Below are positions 10,389 to 22,905 of a stretch of 64,000 bases of DNA, in pieces. The first letter of the stretch is position 1, and every line of letters starts with the position of its first letter. The stretch lies in contig NC_079516.1 of the NCBI RefSeq assembly GCF_000801105.2, forward strand, positions 4,836,001 through 4,900,000. The letters are read 5' to 3'. Source of the stretch: Raphanus sativus (Eukaryota; Streptophyta; Magnoliopsida; Brassicales; Brassicaceae). The position numbers were made by a program, and so were the translations under genes. Under the pieces are notes generated by a model. That model did no database searches. It saw nothing but the letters and a program-made list of their open reading frames with translations, and had not been told where the DNA came from.

Positions 10389-10491
10389 TCGTGGATCACG
10401 AAATTGTAGATTATTATTTCTTCGTATACTCATTGATTAATTGCCTATATGCGGATATGTTTAATAATACCATGAGGTGTCGATATAAATA
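10389..10491 (+). promoter_or_regulatory. PBP1-like promoter: TCGTGGATCACGA dyad and TATA box
   Basis: TCGTGGATCACGA at 10389-10401, an interrupted dyad with TCGTG/CACGA arms, followed by TATAAATA at 10484-10491. The same block precedes JAL33 (17657) and JAL35 (22905 on -). A TTTTAG/GT-like acceptor at about 10660 suggests a 5' UTR intron before the ATG at 10694. Confidence 0.55.
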
Positions 10492-10693
10492 CACGTAGAG
10501 TTCAATTCAACTAATCATAGCACCGATCACAATATACTATACTTTTAAAGGTCATCTCTCTTTTCCTCTATATTCCTAGAATTTCATTTATAGTTCATTT
10601 TTTTTGAGAAAGGGCATTCATTGATAGTTCTAAATAACACTTTGCTTTTGTTATTTTAGGTAATTTGTAAGATTGATCTAACAGCAAACAAAG

Positions 10694-12871
10694 ATGGCCC
10701 AAAAGGTGGATGCACAAGGAGGGAAAGGAGGAAACCAATGGGACGATGGATCCGAACACGATGCAGTGACCAAGATTCAGGTCGGAGCAGGTGGAATCGG
10801 CATTCAATACGTTAAGTTCGATTATGTCAAGAACGGACAAACCGAAGAGGCCCCTCTTCGCGGTATCAAAGGCCGTAGTATTCCAGCTGTTCCTGTATAT
10901 GCACTTTCCTTGCTTATGTTGCTTAAATTGTCTAAAAGTTAATTGCGAAATTGACTTGAATTAAAACAATATCAAAATTATATATTTTCAATGTTAGTAG
11001 ATAGACGTAACTTATGTCAAATTTTCTTTTATTTTAACTTTGTTCTATATTTTTCTTTTCGAAGTTTTTGACTTTTTGATCTCGATTTATGCAGTTTGTG
11101 ATTAACCATCCTGAGGAGCATCTAGTTTCTGTAGAAGGTTGGTATAATCCTGACGGTCTCATTCAAGGGCTTAAGTTCAACTCCAACAAGAAGTCTTCTG
11201 ATGTTATTGGATACAACGATGGTACTTCATTCACTCTCCAAGTTCAAGACAAGAAGATCGTTGGTTTTCATGGGTTTGCCGGAGACTATGTCCATTCTCT
11301 TGGAGCTTACTTTGCTCCGTTGACTAGTTCCACCTCGTTGACCCCTGCCAAGAAGCTACCGGCACTTGGTAGTGATGAAGGGACTGCATGGGACGATGGT
11401 GCTCACCATGGTGTTAAAAAGGTGTATGTAGGTCAAGGCCATGATGGTGTATCAGCGGTTAAGTTTGAATATGTCAATGGTTCTGAAGTGGTTGTTGGAG
11501 ATGAACGTGGAAAGCCTACTCTGCTCGGATTCGAAGAGGTAATTTAAATATTGCTTGTTTTAAATCGCTCTATCTTAGAACCAAGTAGCCGTGATTTATG
11601 ATCTTTATCAGAAGTGGGCTAAATGATTAGGGATCTGTGCAATAGCACAAGAGTCTATGACCATTTTTCGGAAAAAAATTACACATGGCTATACTTTGAA
11701 AAGATAAATACCATACAATTAAGCCTTAATTTTAACAAATAAATAAACGTCCCAAAATTTTTTTGAATAATCCCTAATAAAGATTGAAAAGATGATCCAT
11801 ATGTTCTTTGTATATATATATATATATATATACTAGGTATTTTCCTGCACCATGTGCAGTAAGAAATTTTTCAAAATTTAATTTATATTTAAAAATAAGG
11901 TATATTAAATGTTATAGATTTTTTTACCAATATTTAAATATAGATTTAATTTAGTTAAATATTAAAGTAAGATAAAATGATTTTCTTAATTTAAAATTAT
12001 ATTGAAGAATATATACTTATACATTTAAATTATAATCTTAGATAGTATTTTCTATCTATTTATATTGTTTAAATATATTAATCAATTTGTATAAAACTAA
12101 TAAAATGATATAAAATTGTATAATTATCAAAAATTTAAACTAAACAATATTTATAAAAATTGTAAATATATAAGAAACTAATGATTTTACGATTAAAAAT
12201 CTAATTTTTTAAGAAAATTGTAGCAATTTTTGAAAGATTTAGTAATACAAATTGTTTAATTATAGAAAATAAAATAAAATAATATTTCGAAATTTGTAAT
12301 GTTATAAATGAATGTATTTATTTTATAGATAATGTATGAGATATTACCATATTTAAAAAGGTTTACCAAAAATAAATATCAATATTAAATGTAATGTATG
12401 AGTTATTACCATATTCTAAAAAATTTACCAAAAATATAAATAACCATTAAATGAAATAATCCATGTCATATTTTTCCGGAAGCTATGTCATCAATTTTAG
12501 TAGACATGTCATATTTATTTTGTGAAACTGATTGTAAAGAAGACATGTGGCAAAATCACTTCTCAAATATATTCTAGGGGATTGATTTTTGTATGTGGAT
12601 TCCATTGCAGTTCGAACTTGACTATCCAAATGAATACATCACGGTTGTTCATGGCACAGTCGATAAAATCTTTGGGAGTGACTCTGCCGTCATCACCATG
12701 CTAAAGTTCGAGACTAATAAACGAACATCCAATCCCTTTGGTCTTGAAGCTGGCGAACCTTTCAAAGTCAAAGAGGAAGGCCACAAGATCGTTGGGTTTC
12801 ATGGAAAAGCCAATGAGCTGCTTCATCAAATTGGAGTCCATGTCCTCCCAATCTTCCCAGTCGCCAACTGA
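10694..12871 (+). CDS. PBP1: PBP1/JAL30-like jacalin-related lectin, two jacalin domains
   Basis: Three exons: 10694-10894, 11095-11538, 12611-12871, all phase 0, encoding 301 residues. Domain 1 (about residues 1-145) starts [19 protein letters not shown] and includes [17 protein letters not shown] and [12 protein letters not shown]. Domain 2 (about 153-298) has [30 protein letters not shown] and [21 protein letters not shown]. Each domain is split by an intron right before the FVIN/FELD motif, typical of Brassicaceae JAL genes. Arabidopsis PBP1 (At3g16420) is close in length and domain order and helps activate the ER-body beta-glucosidase PYK10 on tissue damage; that role is inferred by homology. 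JAL31 is the alternative match. There is no signal peptide, so it is cytosolic. Intron 2 holds a Helitron. Confidence 0.9.
11833..12581 (-). mobile_element. Helitron inserted in PBP1-like intron 2
   Basis: Read on -: start TCCCCTAGAATATATTTGAG near 12581, end with hairpin CTGCAC-ATG-GTGCAG then eight bases and CTAG (11833-11836) followed by T. It takes up about 750 of the 1072 intron bases and lies antisense to the lectin gene. Its inner part is homologous to 9500-10315 upstream of the same gene. The intron borders and the reading frame are intact. Confidence 0.75.
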
Positions 12872-15800
12872 TGATCATATGACATCTTTCTCTTTGATTC
12901 AATCTAATAAGTTATCATATCTGTCTTTTTATGTTCTAAGTCTGTCATCGGAAGTCCTTTCTATGTTTATGTCTCTGGTGATCTTTGAATAAGTTCTTTT
13001 ACTTTTCCTGTTTCTGTTTGAAGCTGCTAAAGTTTTATATAAGTAATATCTCTTTGTGAATGTGATTTCTTTCCTGTCAATATGGGTTATGTGGTCAAGT
13101 TTAGTTAAACTAAATTGTTCCAGAATTATTAATATAATGGGAGAGAACACACGAATTTACAAAATGTATAGAGCTCTCAGCTCTAAAGCGGCTTCAACCT
13201 AAGAAAAGAAAAAAGAAAAAAAAAGGGCTAACAACGGATCGAATTATATAGGCCAGCAGACTTAAGTAGATCTATTAATGGGCTTATCGGTTTGTCAACG
13301 AAATTGGTTTTAAGCATTGTTAGAGAATTCGGTAGGCGCTAATCTGACGGGCCTAATGAGTTATCAGAAAATCTAAAGTTAATTAGAGAATATTTAGAAT
13401 CTAATTTTTAATAGTTTATTTTATTTAATATTTAAAATTAAATACATGTAATATGATAATTTATATATACTGAAATTTATATTAGTACTAACTGATAACC
13501 AGCACCCTACACAGAGTAAAAAAAAACTTAAAGATATTTTAATTTTGAATATATAAATATTAAAAAGGTAAAAAATTTAGACGTAAATATTACATATTAA
13601 TCATGTTAAGGGATTCAACGAAATTGTAGATATGTAAATAAAGTAAACTTCAAAGTTTTTTCAAACTTGTATTATTTATTTTGTGTAATTGTAGTATAGT
13701 ATACACATATCATTTAATTACAAATATTCAAACTCATAAATGAAAATGGCTTCATAAACAAAAATACTATAAAGACATACAATTTCATATAACCACCCAT
13801 CTGAGATTTTAAAATATTTATATCATACATAAAAATGTGAACCAACATTATGTTTTGTTGCCTTTTTGAAGCCAAGAGATGATTTGTATAAAAAGTCAAA
13901 CAAGAAATCTATATTATTATTTAAGAAGTTATTTTCCTTATTTGTTACATTCTCCATAATTTTAGATAATTTTGTTTATTTGTTATGTTATTTTTTATTT
14001 ATCATATTTTGTTAATTTTTATAAACTTATTTATCATATGTTATATGATTTTAGGTTGAGTCATTAGTTTTAATAAATAATTTATTAAATTATTAGTCTT
14101 TAAAAAAATTATTGATTAAATATTTAAGAGCACTTTCAGCATATTGAGGATAATTAATAATGAATATAATCAAATTTTCGCAATTATTTTATAACTATGT
14201 TCATCTTATGTTTACTTTAGTAATGTTATATGGAACAAAATTTTTTACAGGAAGCTTTTTTCTCTTTTATGACATGGAAGAGTTATATAATATTATAGGT
14301 TTCATAGCATCAGCTTACCAATCAAAAACTATGAATTCAAATAATACAAGATTTACTTGAATGCTAAATTTTAATGATAAATTTAGTATAATCTGATGCT
14401 GTTATAATTAAAAATATATAGCTTTACTTAAATGATAAATTTATTACTTTTAATTTATAAGATTTTAGTTAAATAGAAGTATGTTTTTAATTATTATAGA
14501 TTTTGTTAGTAGTTGTTACTACTATGAAAGAGAAGTACCAAAAAATTATTGTACAAAACACATGTTGGACCATCTTCATTAATTATTTAATATGACTTAT
14601 TTGATTATTTACATTAACCAATCAAATATATATTATTTTAAAAATATCTTAATAATTAATAAAGATATTAAAAATTAATTTAAATATAAGAAAATCTGTT
14701 GAGAAAAAATCTAATAAGATCTTACCAAAAATTAAATAATTTTATAAAATAAGTATTTCTTAATTTCGTGATTAAATATAATTATAAATTAATTTTAACT
14801 AAAATAAAATTATACGCGGTATTTTATTAATTTTTTAATAATAATCTATAATATATTAAATAAATTTTTATATGAAATAAATGTAAAAAAATATATTAAA
14901 TTAGTAAAGTAACCTATTTTATTTTTAAGACTGGTTTCATTTAAATAAATATCACTCACTGTTAAAATGGATTAAAATGTTTAAATCATTAATGTTTTAA
15001 TACATAAAAAAAAGAAATTGTTAACATATATTTTTGTAACTCACAAGAATATATTATCTAAAAACAATTATATATTACTATTTTATTTATTTTGAAACTC
15101 CCAACAATATATCATCTAAAAATAATTATCTACAAAACATAAATTATATAACTAACCTTTAATTCATTTATTATTTAAAATATACTATTCGAAAACATTT
15201 GAAATTTTAATATTTATTAAAAATATTAGTAAAATAAATTATATTAATAAATTTATTGTTTATTTACAGTTATAACAAAAACTTGTTAAAAAATATGAAA
15301 ACTGAAATTTCCAATATTTTTAATAAAAAATGCATTAATTTAGTAAAAAATAAATTCAAAAATCATATAATCTTCCAAACTCAAAAATAGTTGTCTAATT
15401 TTTAAAATTTCTACTGAGTAAATATATAATTTTAAAAATAAATCTTCCAAACCCATAATAATAAATTTGAAATTTTACAAAAGATAAAACAATAGGTCCT
15501 AATATATAATTTTTGAAATGAAACACGAAAAAATAAAATATTTTTTAAAAAATTATAATAATTTAATATTTTTAAATCCTAATTTAATTAAAATTCAGAA
15601 AACTTGATATTAACTTAATACTATAACATCAAAAAACATCAGACATCGATAGAATTTACTAAAATGATATTATAGATGTTTTTATGCATAAAATTTATTA
15701 AATAATAGGGCATGACTACTGAAATAGAATAATATATTTAATTATAAAATCATGAAATATATTAAAATGGTAAATGCTAAAGTATACTATTTAAATAAAA

Positions 15801-16102
15801 TATGAAAACATAAATATTCTAAACAGTATCATTCTATAGCATAACAAATTTTTTTTAAAAATGTACTGTTGTTACAAAAAAAAATTAAAAATGTATTGTA
15901 TACAAACTGTCAAAATTAGAAAAAAAACATATTTTGTAATTCTCTATTTAATTATTTCAAATTATGAACTTATTGTACTGAATTCAAAAATATAATAGTA
16001 TGTATAATTAATAACAAAGTTTAATGCATACAAAAATTATTATATATTAATTATGTTGAATAAGAAACTTAAAACAATAAGATCGCAGAGTCATACAATA
16101 TA
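12872..16102. other. AT-rich intergenic region, no gene seen
   Basis: 3.2 kb between PBP1 and the MITE. A+T is very high, with long runs of mixed A and T, especially 13400-16050. Open frames here are short and lack codon structure. No RNA gene or intact transposon was recognised. Confidence 0.6.
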
Positions 16103-16349
16103 CTCCCTCTGTTTTTTAAAGATCCATGTTCTAGGAAAAAAAATTGTTTTAAAAAGATATATTTTTTACTTTTTCAATGTATTATTTAATGAAAATCTGT
16201 TAACTTCAAGAAAATTAATTGTGTTTATTGGATTTTTATTGGTTAAAGATTATGGAAAATTGTTATTCACAAAAATTAATGCATTTTTAATGTGATTTCT
16301 TAATATATGTGAAAAGTCTAGAATATGTATCTTTAAAAAACAGAGGGAG
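16103..16349. mobile_element. Stowaway/Mariner-like MITE with TA target duplication
   Basis: 247 bases. Terminal inverted repeats CTCCCTCTGTTTTTTAAAGA (left) and its complement TCTTTAAAAAACAGAGGGAG (right, ending 16349), flanked by TA on both sides (16101-16102, 16350-16351). The near-perfect repeats suggest a fairly recent insertion. There is no coding capacity. Confidence 0.85.
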
Positions 16350-16707
16350 TATAACACTAAAAATGCAAATCATATCTTTAAAATGTTTAGTTATATATTT
16401 ATAAATGAAAAATCTATCCGCACGGATATGCGGATCAAACTCTAATTTATTATTAAATTGCTGCAATGTTTCATAATCAACCAATCACAAATATCCCGCA
16501 AAATGCAACAATTTTCAAACGTTATACCAGTTATACAAAACACTAAATAAAGTTTGAAACTACAACCATCCGCATCCACAAACTTTGCCAACTGCAAACA
16601 TAACCGATGCGTTTGAATCAGACATGCCATTAATATGCGCACAAAATATGGATCATCATCTAGTAAATGCTAAATGAAAAAAAAAACAGAAAATCCAAAA
16701 TCACTTC

Positions 16708-16758
16708 TCCCACATCGGTAAGGAGAGTACATGTGACAAGTCTGATTGCCTATAAATA
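16708..16758 (+). promoter_or_regulatory. snRNA-type USE plus TATA box, no recognisable snRNA downstream
   Basis: TCCCACATCG at 16708-16717 matches the plant snRNA upstream sequence element (RTCCCACATCG) except for the first base. TATAAATA follows at 16751-16758, 33 bases after it. That spacing is the one known for plant Pol II snRNA promoters; Pol III ones are about ten bases shorter. The predicted start is near 16785. The sequence there does not resemble the 5' ends of U1, U2, U4 or U5. Confidence 0.45.
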
Positions 16759-16799
16759 CAACTATTTCTTCTTTACATCAGATTGCAATGTGGACTAGG

Positions 16800-17650
16800 C
16801 TTTTTATAAAGCCAAAAACATGTCCAAAGTTAAAACTTAATCAGGTAAAAATTTGAAACTTATTCGATTAATTGACTTAGGCGGTCATTTATTCGGTAAC
16901 CATTAGTTAACTCGATATGGTCAAAATCACTAAGTTATTCTAATGCCAAGCATCTAACCGGCCGATCATACGGTTAGGCGCATGCGTTTTCGAAGAGAGG
17001 GTTTTAAGTGTTTAAAATGATATAGTTGTTTTATATCGAAAGATGATTAAAAAAATTGAAAACAAGATGATAATTGTTTTGATTGGTGAAAAGTACAAGT
17101 TTCCTATATTTTGACTAACAAACCAAAATGTTAATGGGTTTTTAATTACCTCTAGCCCAATTTTTAAGAAAAATATATATGTTCAATCGACCTGTATCTT
17201 AAATAAACCCGGGTAGGTAGCACTAAACGTCAACGAGTTTATGGTCGGCGTACACGTCAAAGTTAACGTATGAGGATAGCTCACAGGAGTATTGGATTAG
17301 TAAATCCATTTCTATATCCCCAATTTGAATAAAGACCGATTCACGAGATATCTAGGCATGTACTATAACTTCTGCGCTGTCAGTTATGAATAATTTGATA
17401 CTTAAATTGGTAAATTATAACATAAGCATTTATTACAAATAATAACACTACTGGATCTTATTTAAATAAAGTTGTATTTTAAAAACGAAAACTTCATTGT
17501 TTTTTTACAAAAAAAAAAATTCATTGGCAAAACAAAAGAAAAACTCTCAATTTTATTGCATATAAAATCAGCGAGTGGAGTTTTTTGTACTTCAAAACCA
17601 GATCGCTGACAGCAATTTTACGGGCTAAAATTCAACTCATTTAATATTTT
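16800..17650. other. Intergenic, no gene seen
   Basis: Spacer between the USE/TATA site and the JAL33 promoter. No coding or repeat structure beyond scattered AT-rich DNA is recognised. Confidence 0.5.
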
Positions 17651-17656
17651 ACAGAC

Positions 17657-17755
17657 TCGTGGATCACGAGATATTATAATAAAAAATATCTACATTTATT
17701 ACGTAGCTGATGATGGCCTAGATCCTTCAGGACATCAATAAATACACATGCAATT
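17657..17755 (+). promoter_or_regulatory. JAL33 promoter: TCGTGGATCACGA dyad and TATA-like box
   Basis: TCGTGGATCACGA at 17657-17669, preceded by ATTCAACTCATTT (17629), which also precedes the JAL35 copy on -. CAATAAATACA at about 17737-17747 is the TATA-like site, at the position of TATAAATA in PBP1 and CAATAAATAC in JAL35. Confidence 0.55.
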
Positions 17756-17901
17756 GTACGTAAATGGATAACTCGACTCTCTATCTCTCAGGTTGGCCCT
17801 CAGTCTCTCATATGATAATAGATTTGTAAAATTTGGCTTTAAAATAATTTTAATTATTTCGTTGTTACAAGTAATTAGGACTTATCAAAAGCAAGCAAAT
17901 A

Positions 17902-19311
17902 ATGGCTCAAAAGGTGGAAGCACAAGGAGGCGTGGGAGGAGATGTATGGGATGATGGTGTTTATGACGGCGTTAGAAAGGTGCATGTAGGACAAGGCCAA
18001 GATGGTGTATCGTTTATCAATGCCGTGTACGAGAAGGGTTCTCAGGAGGTTGAAGGAGGTGAACATGGAAATAAGACACTACTTGGATTCGAAACGGTAT
18101 AGTGTTAATTTGCGTCCATTCTTATGTATTTTATTTGCTCAACTTATCATTTGCAATCTTTAAACTACTCAAGACTCGATTCTAGGGATGTATTACTTCC
18201 CTACGCACGAGAGGTTTATTTCTTGCTAACCCTAGAATGATTTGCATGACAACACTAGCAGTCTACCAAGCAAGACTTAAATCTCAAAAATGAGAAGGAA
18301 GCAATCCAAAATTTACGAAAGAACTTATACAGACAAGTTACCAAATTTGTAAAAAAAAAAAATTATTAGAACTTACTAAAATGTTTATATTCCTCAAAAT
18401 CTTAATTAGGACTGATTCTTACCTAAGACTAGACCCATTTGCACCAATTATGGTCTACATAGACATAATCCATACAAATTCCCTACTCACGAGATGTTTG
18501 TTTCTATTTTTTCCAGTTCGAGGTTGATGCAGACGACTACATCATAGCAGTGCAGGTAACCTACGACAAAATATTTGGCCATGAGTCCGACGTCATCACA
18601 TCTATTACCTTCTATACGTCCAAAGGGAAAGCCTCTCCACCCTATGGATTAGAGACCGACAAAAAGTTTGTACTCAAGGAAAAAAACGGCGGTAAACTTC
18701 TTGGGTTCCATGGACGCGCGGGAGAGGTTCTGCATGCTCTTGGTGCGTATTTCGTTACAACCACAACTCCTTTGACTCCTGCCAAGAAGCTGCCAGCAGT
18801 TGGTGGTGATGGAGGAACCGCATGGGATGATGGTGCTTACGATGGTGTTAGAAAGTTGTTTGTTGGACAAGCACAAGATGGTATATCAGTCGTCAAGTTT
18901 GTGTACGACAAGGGGGCTGAGGAAATTATAGGAGATGAACATGGAAATAGTACTTTACTCGGATTCGAAGAGGTACTCATTGTTTGTTTTTATTATATTG
19001 AACTTTTTCTTCATCAAAATTCATTTTATTGTTTTGGTTTTGTTTTGCTTTAATGGCAGTTTGTACTTGACTATCCTAGTGAGTACATCACGTCAGTTGA
19101 AGGCACATATGATAAGATATTTGGGAGTGACTCTGAGGTCGTTACCATGCTTAGGTTCAAGACCAATAAGCAAACGTCTGCTCCCTTTGGAATTGAAGCT
19201 GGGACACCCTTCGAACTCAAAGAGGAAGGCTCCAAGATCGTCGGGTTCCATGGAAAAGTCAGTGAGCGGCTTCATCAGTTTGGAGTCCATGTTCTTCCAA
19301 TCACTTATTGA
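17902..19311 (+). CDS. JAL33: JAL33-like jacalin-related lectin, two jacalin domains
   Basis: Exons 17902-18096, 18517-18972, 19060-19311, all phase 0, encoding 300 residues, the length I recall for Arabidopsis JAL33 (At3g16450). Domain 1 (about 1-143) has [38 protein letters not shown] and [20 protein letters not shown]. Domain 2 (about 155-298) has [39 protein letters not shown] and [20 protein letters not shown]. Both keep the jacalin GFHG and WDDG motifs. Expected role: cytosolic mannose-type lectin of the myrosinase-binding group, inferred by homology. It lies 5 kb downstream of PBP1 on the same strand. Confidence 0.92.
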
Positions 19312-19759
19312 TCATCACATGTTTTCCTTTCATTCCCTTCCATTAAGTTTCCTACCTTTTCTGTTCTGTTTGTTTATGTTTCCAGTGTGTTATTGTCTCC
19401 TTTATGATGTTGTCATGTGTTTGATGCTATATATCTGTCTGCTTTAATAAAATGGTTGATTTGAACTCAAGAAACAAAACCAAGTACGAATAAAATTATG
19501 ATACTGTAAACGAATAAAACTTGGATATTCCATCGGATATCTGAGAGCATCTTAATGGGAAGTTCATGTTCTTAAATAATACAAATTAAATACAAATGCA
19601 AATATATAAAATATTATATTTTAAAATATTTATATTTTATCATAGGTACTTCAAAATTATGAAAAACTCACCATAGATAATAAAATTTATAATAAGTTTA
19701 TTAATATTTATAATTTAATATATTATAAAAAATTGTTAGAATCCTTCATTAATATTTTT
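19312..19759. other. JAL33 3' flank, no gene seen
   Basis: Probable 3' UTR followed by AT-rich DNA. A possible polyadenylation signal, AATAAAA, is at 19446. The target duplication of the SINE begins at about 19745. Confidence 0.4.
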
Positions 19760-19944
19760 TTTTAAATTATACAGAGGTATCTTGACCCCACAGAAGTGAT
19801 CCAGACTATTCACGTGTTGCCACATGTCGGTCCTCTGTCACTGGCGATGCCGAAATGTTAATCTTCCAGTGACCAGGATTCAAACCCAAGTGGCGGAACT
19901 CACAGCTGTGAACCTTTTATCAACTGAGCTAAAAGCCCCGGTTC
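19760..19944 (-). mobile_element. tRNA-derived SINE with target duplication
   Basis: Read on -: a tRNA-like head with box A (TTTTAGCTCAGTTGA) and box B (GGTTTGAATCC), a tRNA-unrelated body, and a 3' A-tract (T-run at 19755-19763 on +). Flanking copies TTCATTAATATTTT (left, about 19745) and TTCGTTAATATTTT (right, about 19945) look like the target duplication with one difference. This is a Pol III retroposon, not a functional tRNA gene. Confidence 0.75.
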
Positions 19945-19959
19945 TTTCGTTAATATTTT

Positions 19960-20627
19960 CTAAGAACATTTTCAGAGTTTGGTTCTTAAACAGTATTTCA
20001 CAATTAAAATAACTAAATAAATAAATAATATTATAAACTCTATGCAAGTATATTTGCAACACCTAAAAAACAAAGTAGCCAATTTTTTCCATTTAGATTT
20101 TTTGGCCATTCAAGCAAGATCCCTTATGATATTAAAGAGTCAATATTTACTTAAGACTTTTCTCAATATTTTGAAATTTATGTCAAAGTTGAGCGATTTC
20201 TGATGCAGACAGCCTTAGTATATTATTTTGTCATCTTGCATTTACAAAGCTTATGTCTTTGTTTATAATGTCAAAAACTCTGATTTTCTTCTTTTACAGT
20301 TTACTTAGTAAAGGGTGAATTTTCCTTAATCAAATAGAGATCTGCTACATTTCTCTACTTACTCAAGTAAGACCCCTTATAATACTTATTTTTTTTGTCA
20401 CCTAAAAGATCAATATATAATTCAAGGAACTAGACAAATAATTCAAATAAAATTTATTCATTAAGAGGGATCACAAATCCATCTTAGACAGAACAACAAC
20501 AACACAAAAGAGAAGAACTTGAAACAAATATAAACTAGTAAAAGGTAGAAACAACTTATTTAAAGTTCAAAGACCATTATGAGAGAGAGAGACCACAAAA
20601 GCTGTGACAAATTCATGTGATCCACGA
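19960..20627. other. Intergenic between SINE and JAL35 3' end
   Basis: AT-rich DNA. The last 150 bases before 20628 are probably JAL35 3' UTR (on -), including a GAGAGAGAGAGA tract at 20581-20592. No gene seen. Confidence 0.5.
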
Positions 20628-22674
20628 TCAGTTGGTGATGGGAAGGACATAAACTCCAAATTTATGAAGCAAATCACCAGCACTTCCATGGAAACCCACG
20701 ATCTTGTGGCCTTCCTCTCTGAGATGGAAGGCCTCACCAGCGGTAAGCCCAAAGGGACCATATGTTGCTGGCTTATTAGTCTTGAACGTAAGCATGGTAA
20801 GGACCGCGGAGTCACTCCCAAAGATTATATCGAATGTGCCATTTACTTCCGTGATGTATTCACTTGGATAGTCAAGCTCAAACTGCAACCAAAGTAGCCC
20901 AAACCAAACTGACATTAGTCCATATCTTAAAAACTGGAAAGAAAAAAAGAAACCATCTGATGTAAAGACAAAAAAAATAAAGCAAGAACTAAGTACCTCT
21001 TCGAATCCAAGTAGAGTACTCTTTCCATGTTCATCTCCTATGATTTCAGAAGAACCTTTGTTGTACACAAACTTAACCGCTGATATACCATCTTGGGCTT
21101 GTCCTACAGAGACTTTTCTTACGCCGTCGAAAGCACCATCATCCCATGATGTTCCTCCCTCACCACCCTTGGCTTCTAGCTTCTTGGTTGGTTGGGCAGG
21201 AGTCAAGGGGATGGTGCCTACTGGAGCTAAGTAAACTCCAATAGCACTAATAGCTGAACCAGCTCGTCCATGGAACCCTGTAATCTTGTGACCTTCCTCC
21301 TTGAAATCAAAGTGTGTGCTACCTTCGAGACCATACGGTCCATATGTTTTGTTCTTGTTAGTCTTGAAAGTGAGCATCGTCAGCCCATCACTCCCTAAGA
21401 TTTTGTCGTAGGTGCCTTCCATGATGGTTATGTATTCATCTGATTCAAGCTCAAACTGCACAAGAGGAAGGCATAACAAAATATTGAAACTAGTTCCGCA
21501 TATCTTTTAAAAAAGGAGAAACCATATTATATATATGTTTTAACGTACCTCTTCGTATCCAAGCAATGTTGGCGTCCCACGTTCTGCTCCAATGACCACT
21601 TGAGAACCATTTGTGTATTCAAACTTGACAGCTGCTATACCATCTTCGCCTTGTCCTACAGATACCTTTATAACATTGTCGTGTGCACCATCGTCCCACA
21701 CAGCTCCAGACTCACCACCCTTAGCGTCAAGCTTCTTCGGGGGAACTGAAGGAGGGGCGGCTGTTAAAGGAGCAAAGTAAGCTCCAAGAGAATTAAGATT
21801 GTCTCCGGCGAAGCCATGAAAGCCAATTATCTTCTTGTCTTGAACTTGGACGGTAAATGGAGTACCATCATTGTATCCAATGACATCAGAAGACTTCTTG
21901 TTGGAGTTGAACTTAAGCCCTTGAATGACACCAGAAGAGTCATACCAACCTTCTACGGAAACTAGATGCTCCTCTGGATGGTTAATCACAAACTGAAAAG
22001 ATCCACCGGAAGATCAAAATGTCAAAAACTTCAAAAAGAAAATACTCATTTTATTTCACAAAGATGTATGTTCTGAAAAAGAAAATTCAAAAACATAAAT
22101 TTTATATATTTTTCTTATGCATTTTTATTAGGTAATAAAGATAAATTTTAAATTTTTAAAATTGTATTTATTTGATTCCCATGAGCTTAAATTATGGAAA
22201 ATAGATTATCACTGAAAATATTGCATTTAAAACCAAACTAAAATATATCTTTTATATGTGTAAAAATAATATACATCATTTTGATATAGAGTGCGTATGA
22301 TATAGACATGCCCTTAACTATGTTTGATAATATCTAATTCTGATCTGTTATGCTAATTTACACCGATATAATAACATTGAAAATATATAATCTTGATATT
22401 GTTTTAATTCAAGCCCATCTCACTATAACTTATAGAACGAAGTTTAAGAAACATAAGGAAAGTGTATTGGTACCGGATCAGCTGCGATGGCACGGCCCTT
22501 GACACCGCGAAGAGGGGCGGTTTCGGGTTGTCCGTTCTTGACATAGTCGAACTGAACATATTGAATACCGCTCCCACCTGGCGCGACCGTAATCTTGGTT
22601 ACAGCATCGTGTTCTGATCCATCATCCCATTGGTTGCCTCCATTTCCTCCTTGTGCTTCCACCTTTTGGGCCAT
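20628..22674 (-). CDS. JAL35: JAL35/JR1-like jacalin-related lectin, three jacalin domains
   Basis: Four exons on -: 22674-22474, 21992-21549, 21455-20997, 20882-20628, all phase 0, encoding 452 residues with three jacalin domains. Domain 1 (about 1-147): [48 protein letters not shown]. Domain 2 (about 157-300): [47 protein letters not shown]. Domain 3 (about 310-450): [52 protein letters not shown]. Arabidopsis JAL35/JR1 (At3g16470, jasmonate-responsive) has the same length and three domains. It faces JAL33 tail to tail. Exon 1 is nearly the PBP1 exon 1, so the two share ancestry in the first domain. Confidence 0.92.
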
Positions 22675-22823
22675 CTCTTTTGCTTACGACTATACCTGTA
22701 ATTAGGATCCCTAATTGTTTTATAATCAAAATTTACAGATCTATAATCATATGAGAGAGAGAGTGAGAGTTGACCTGAGAAGAGAGGGTGAGAGTTAGTG
22801 ATCAATATGAAGAACTACATCGG

Positions 22824-22905
22824 TATTTATTGAGCTTATTAAACTTATGCTAGTAATTAATTAATACAAGTGGATATACATATTATATAATCTCGCGATC
22901 CACGA
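22824..22905 (-). promoter_or_regulatory. JAL35 promoter: TCGTGGATCGCGA dyad and TATA-like box
   Basis: Read on -: TCGTGGATCGCGA at 22905-22893, one base from the PBP1/JAL33 version, with ATTCAACTCATTT about 40 bases upstream as in JAL33. CAATAAATAC follows at about 22835. A CAG/GTCAAC and AATTACAG-like pair further down suggests a 5' UTR intron. Confidence 0.55.

Noticed and set aside
19870..19944. tRNA gene on -
   Set aside because: Box A and B are present but the cloverleaf stems do not pair and an A-tailed body with target duplication follows, so it is a SINE.
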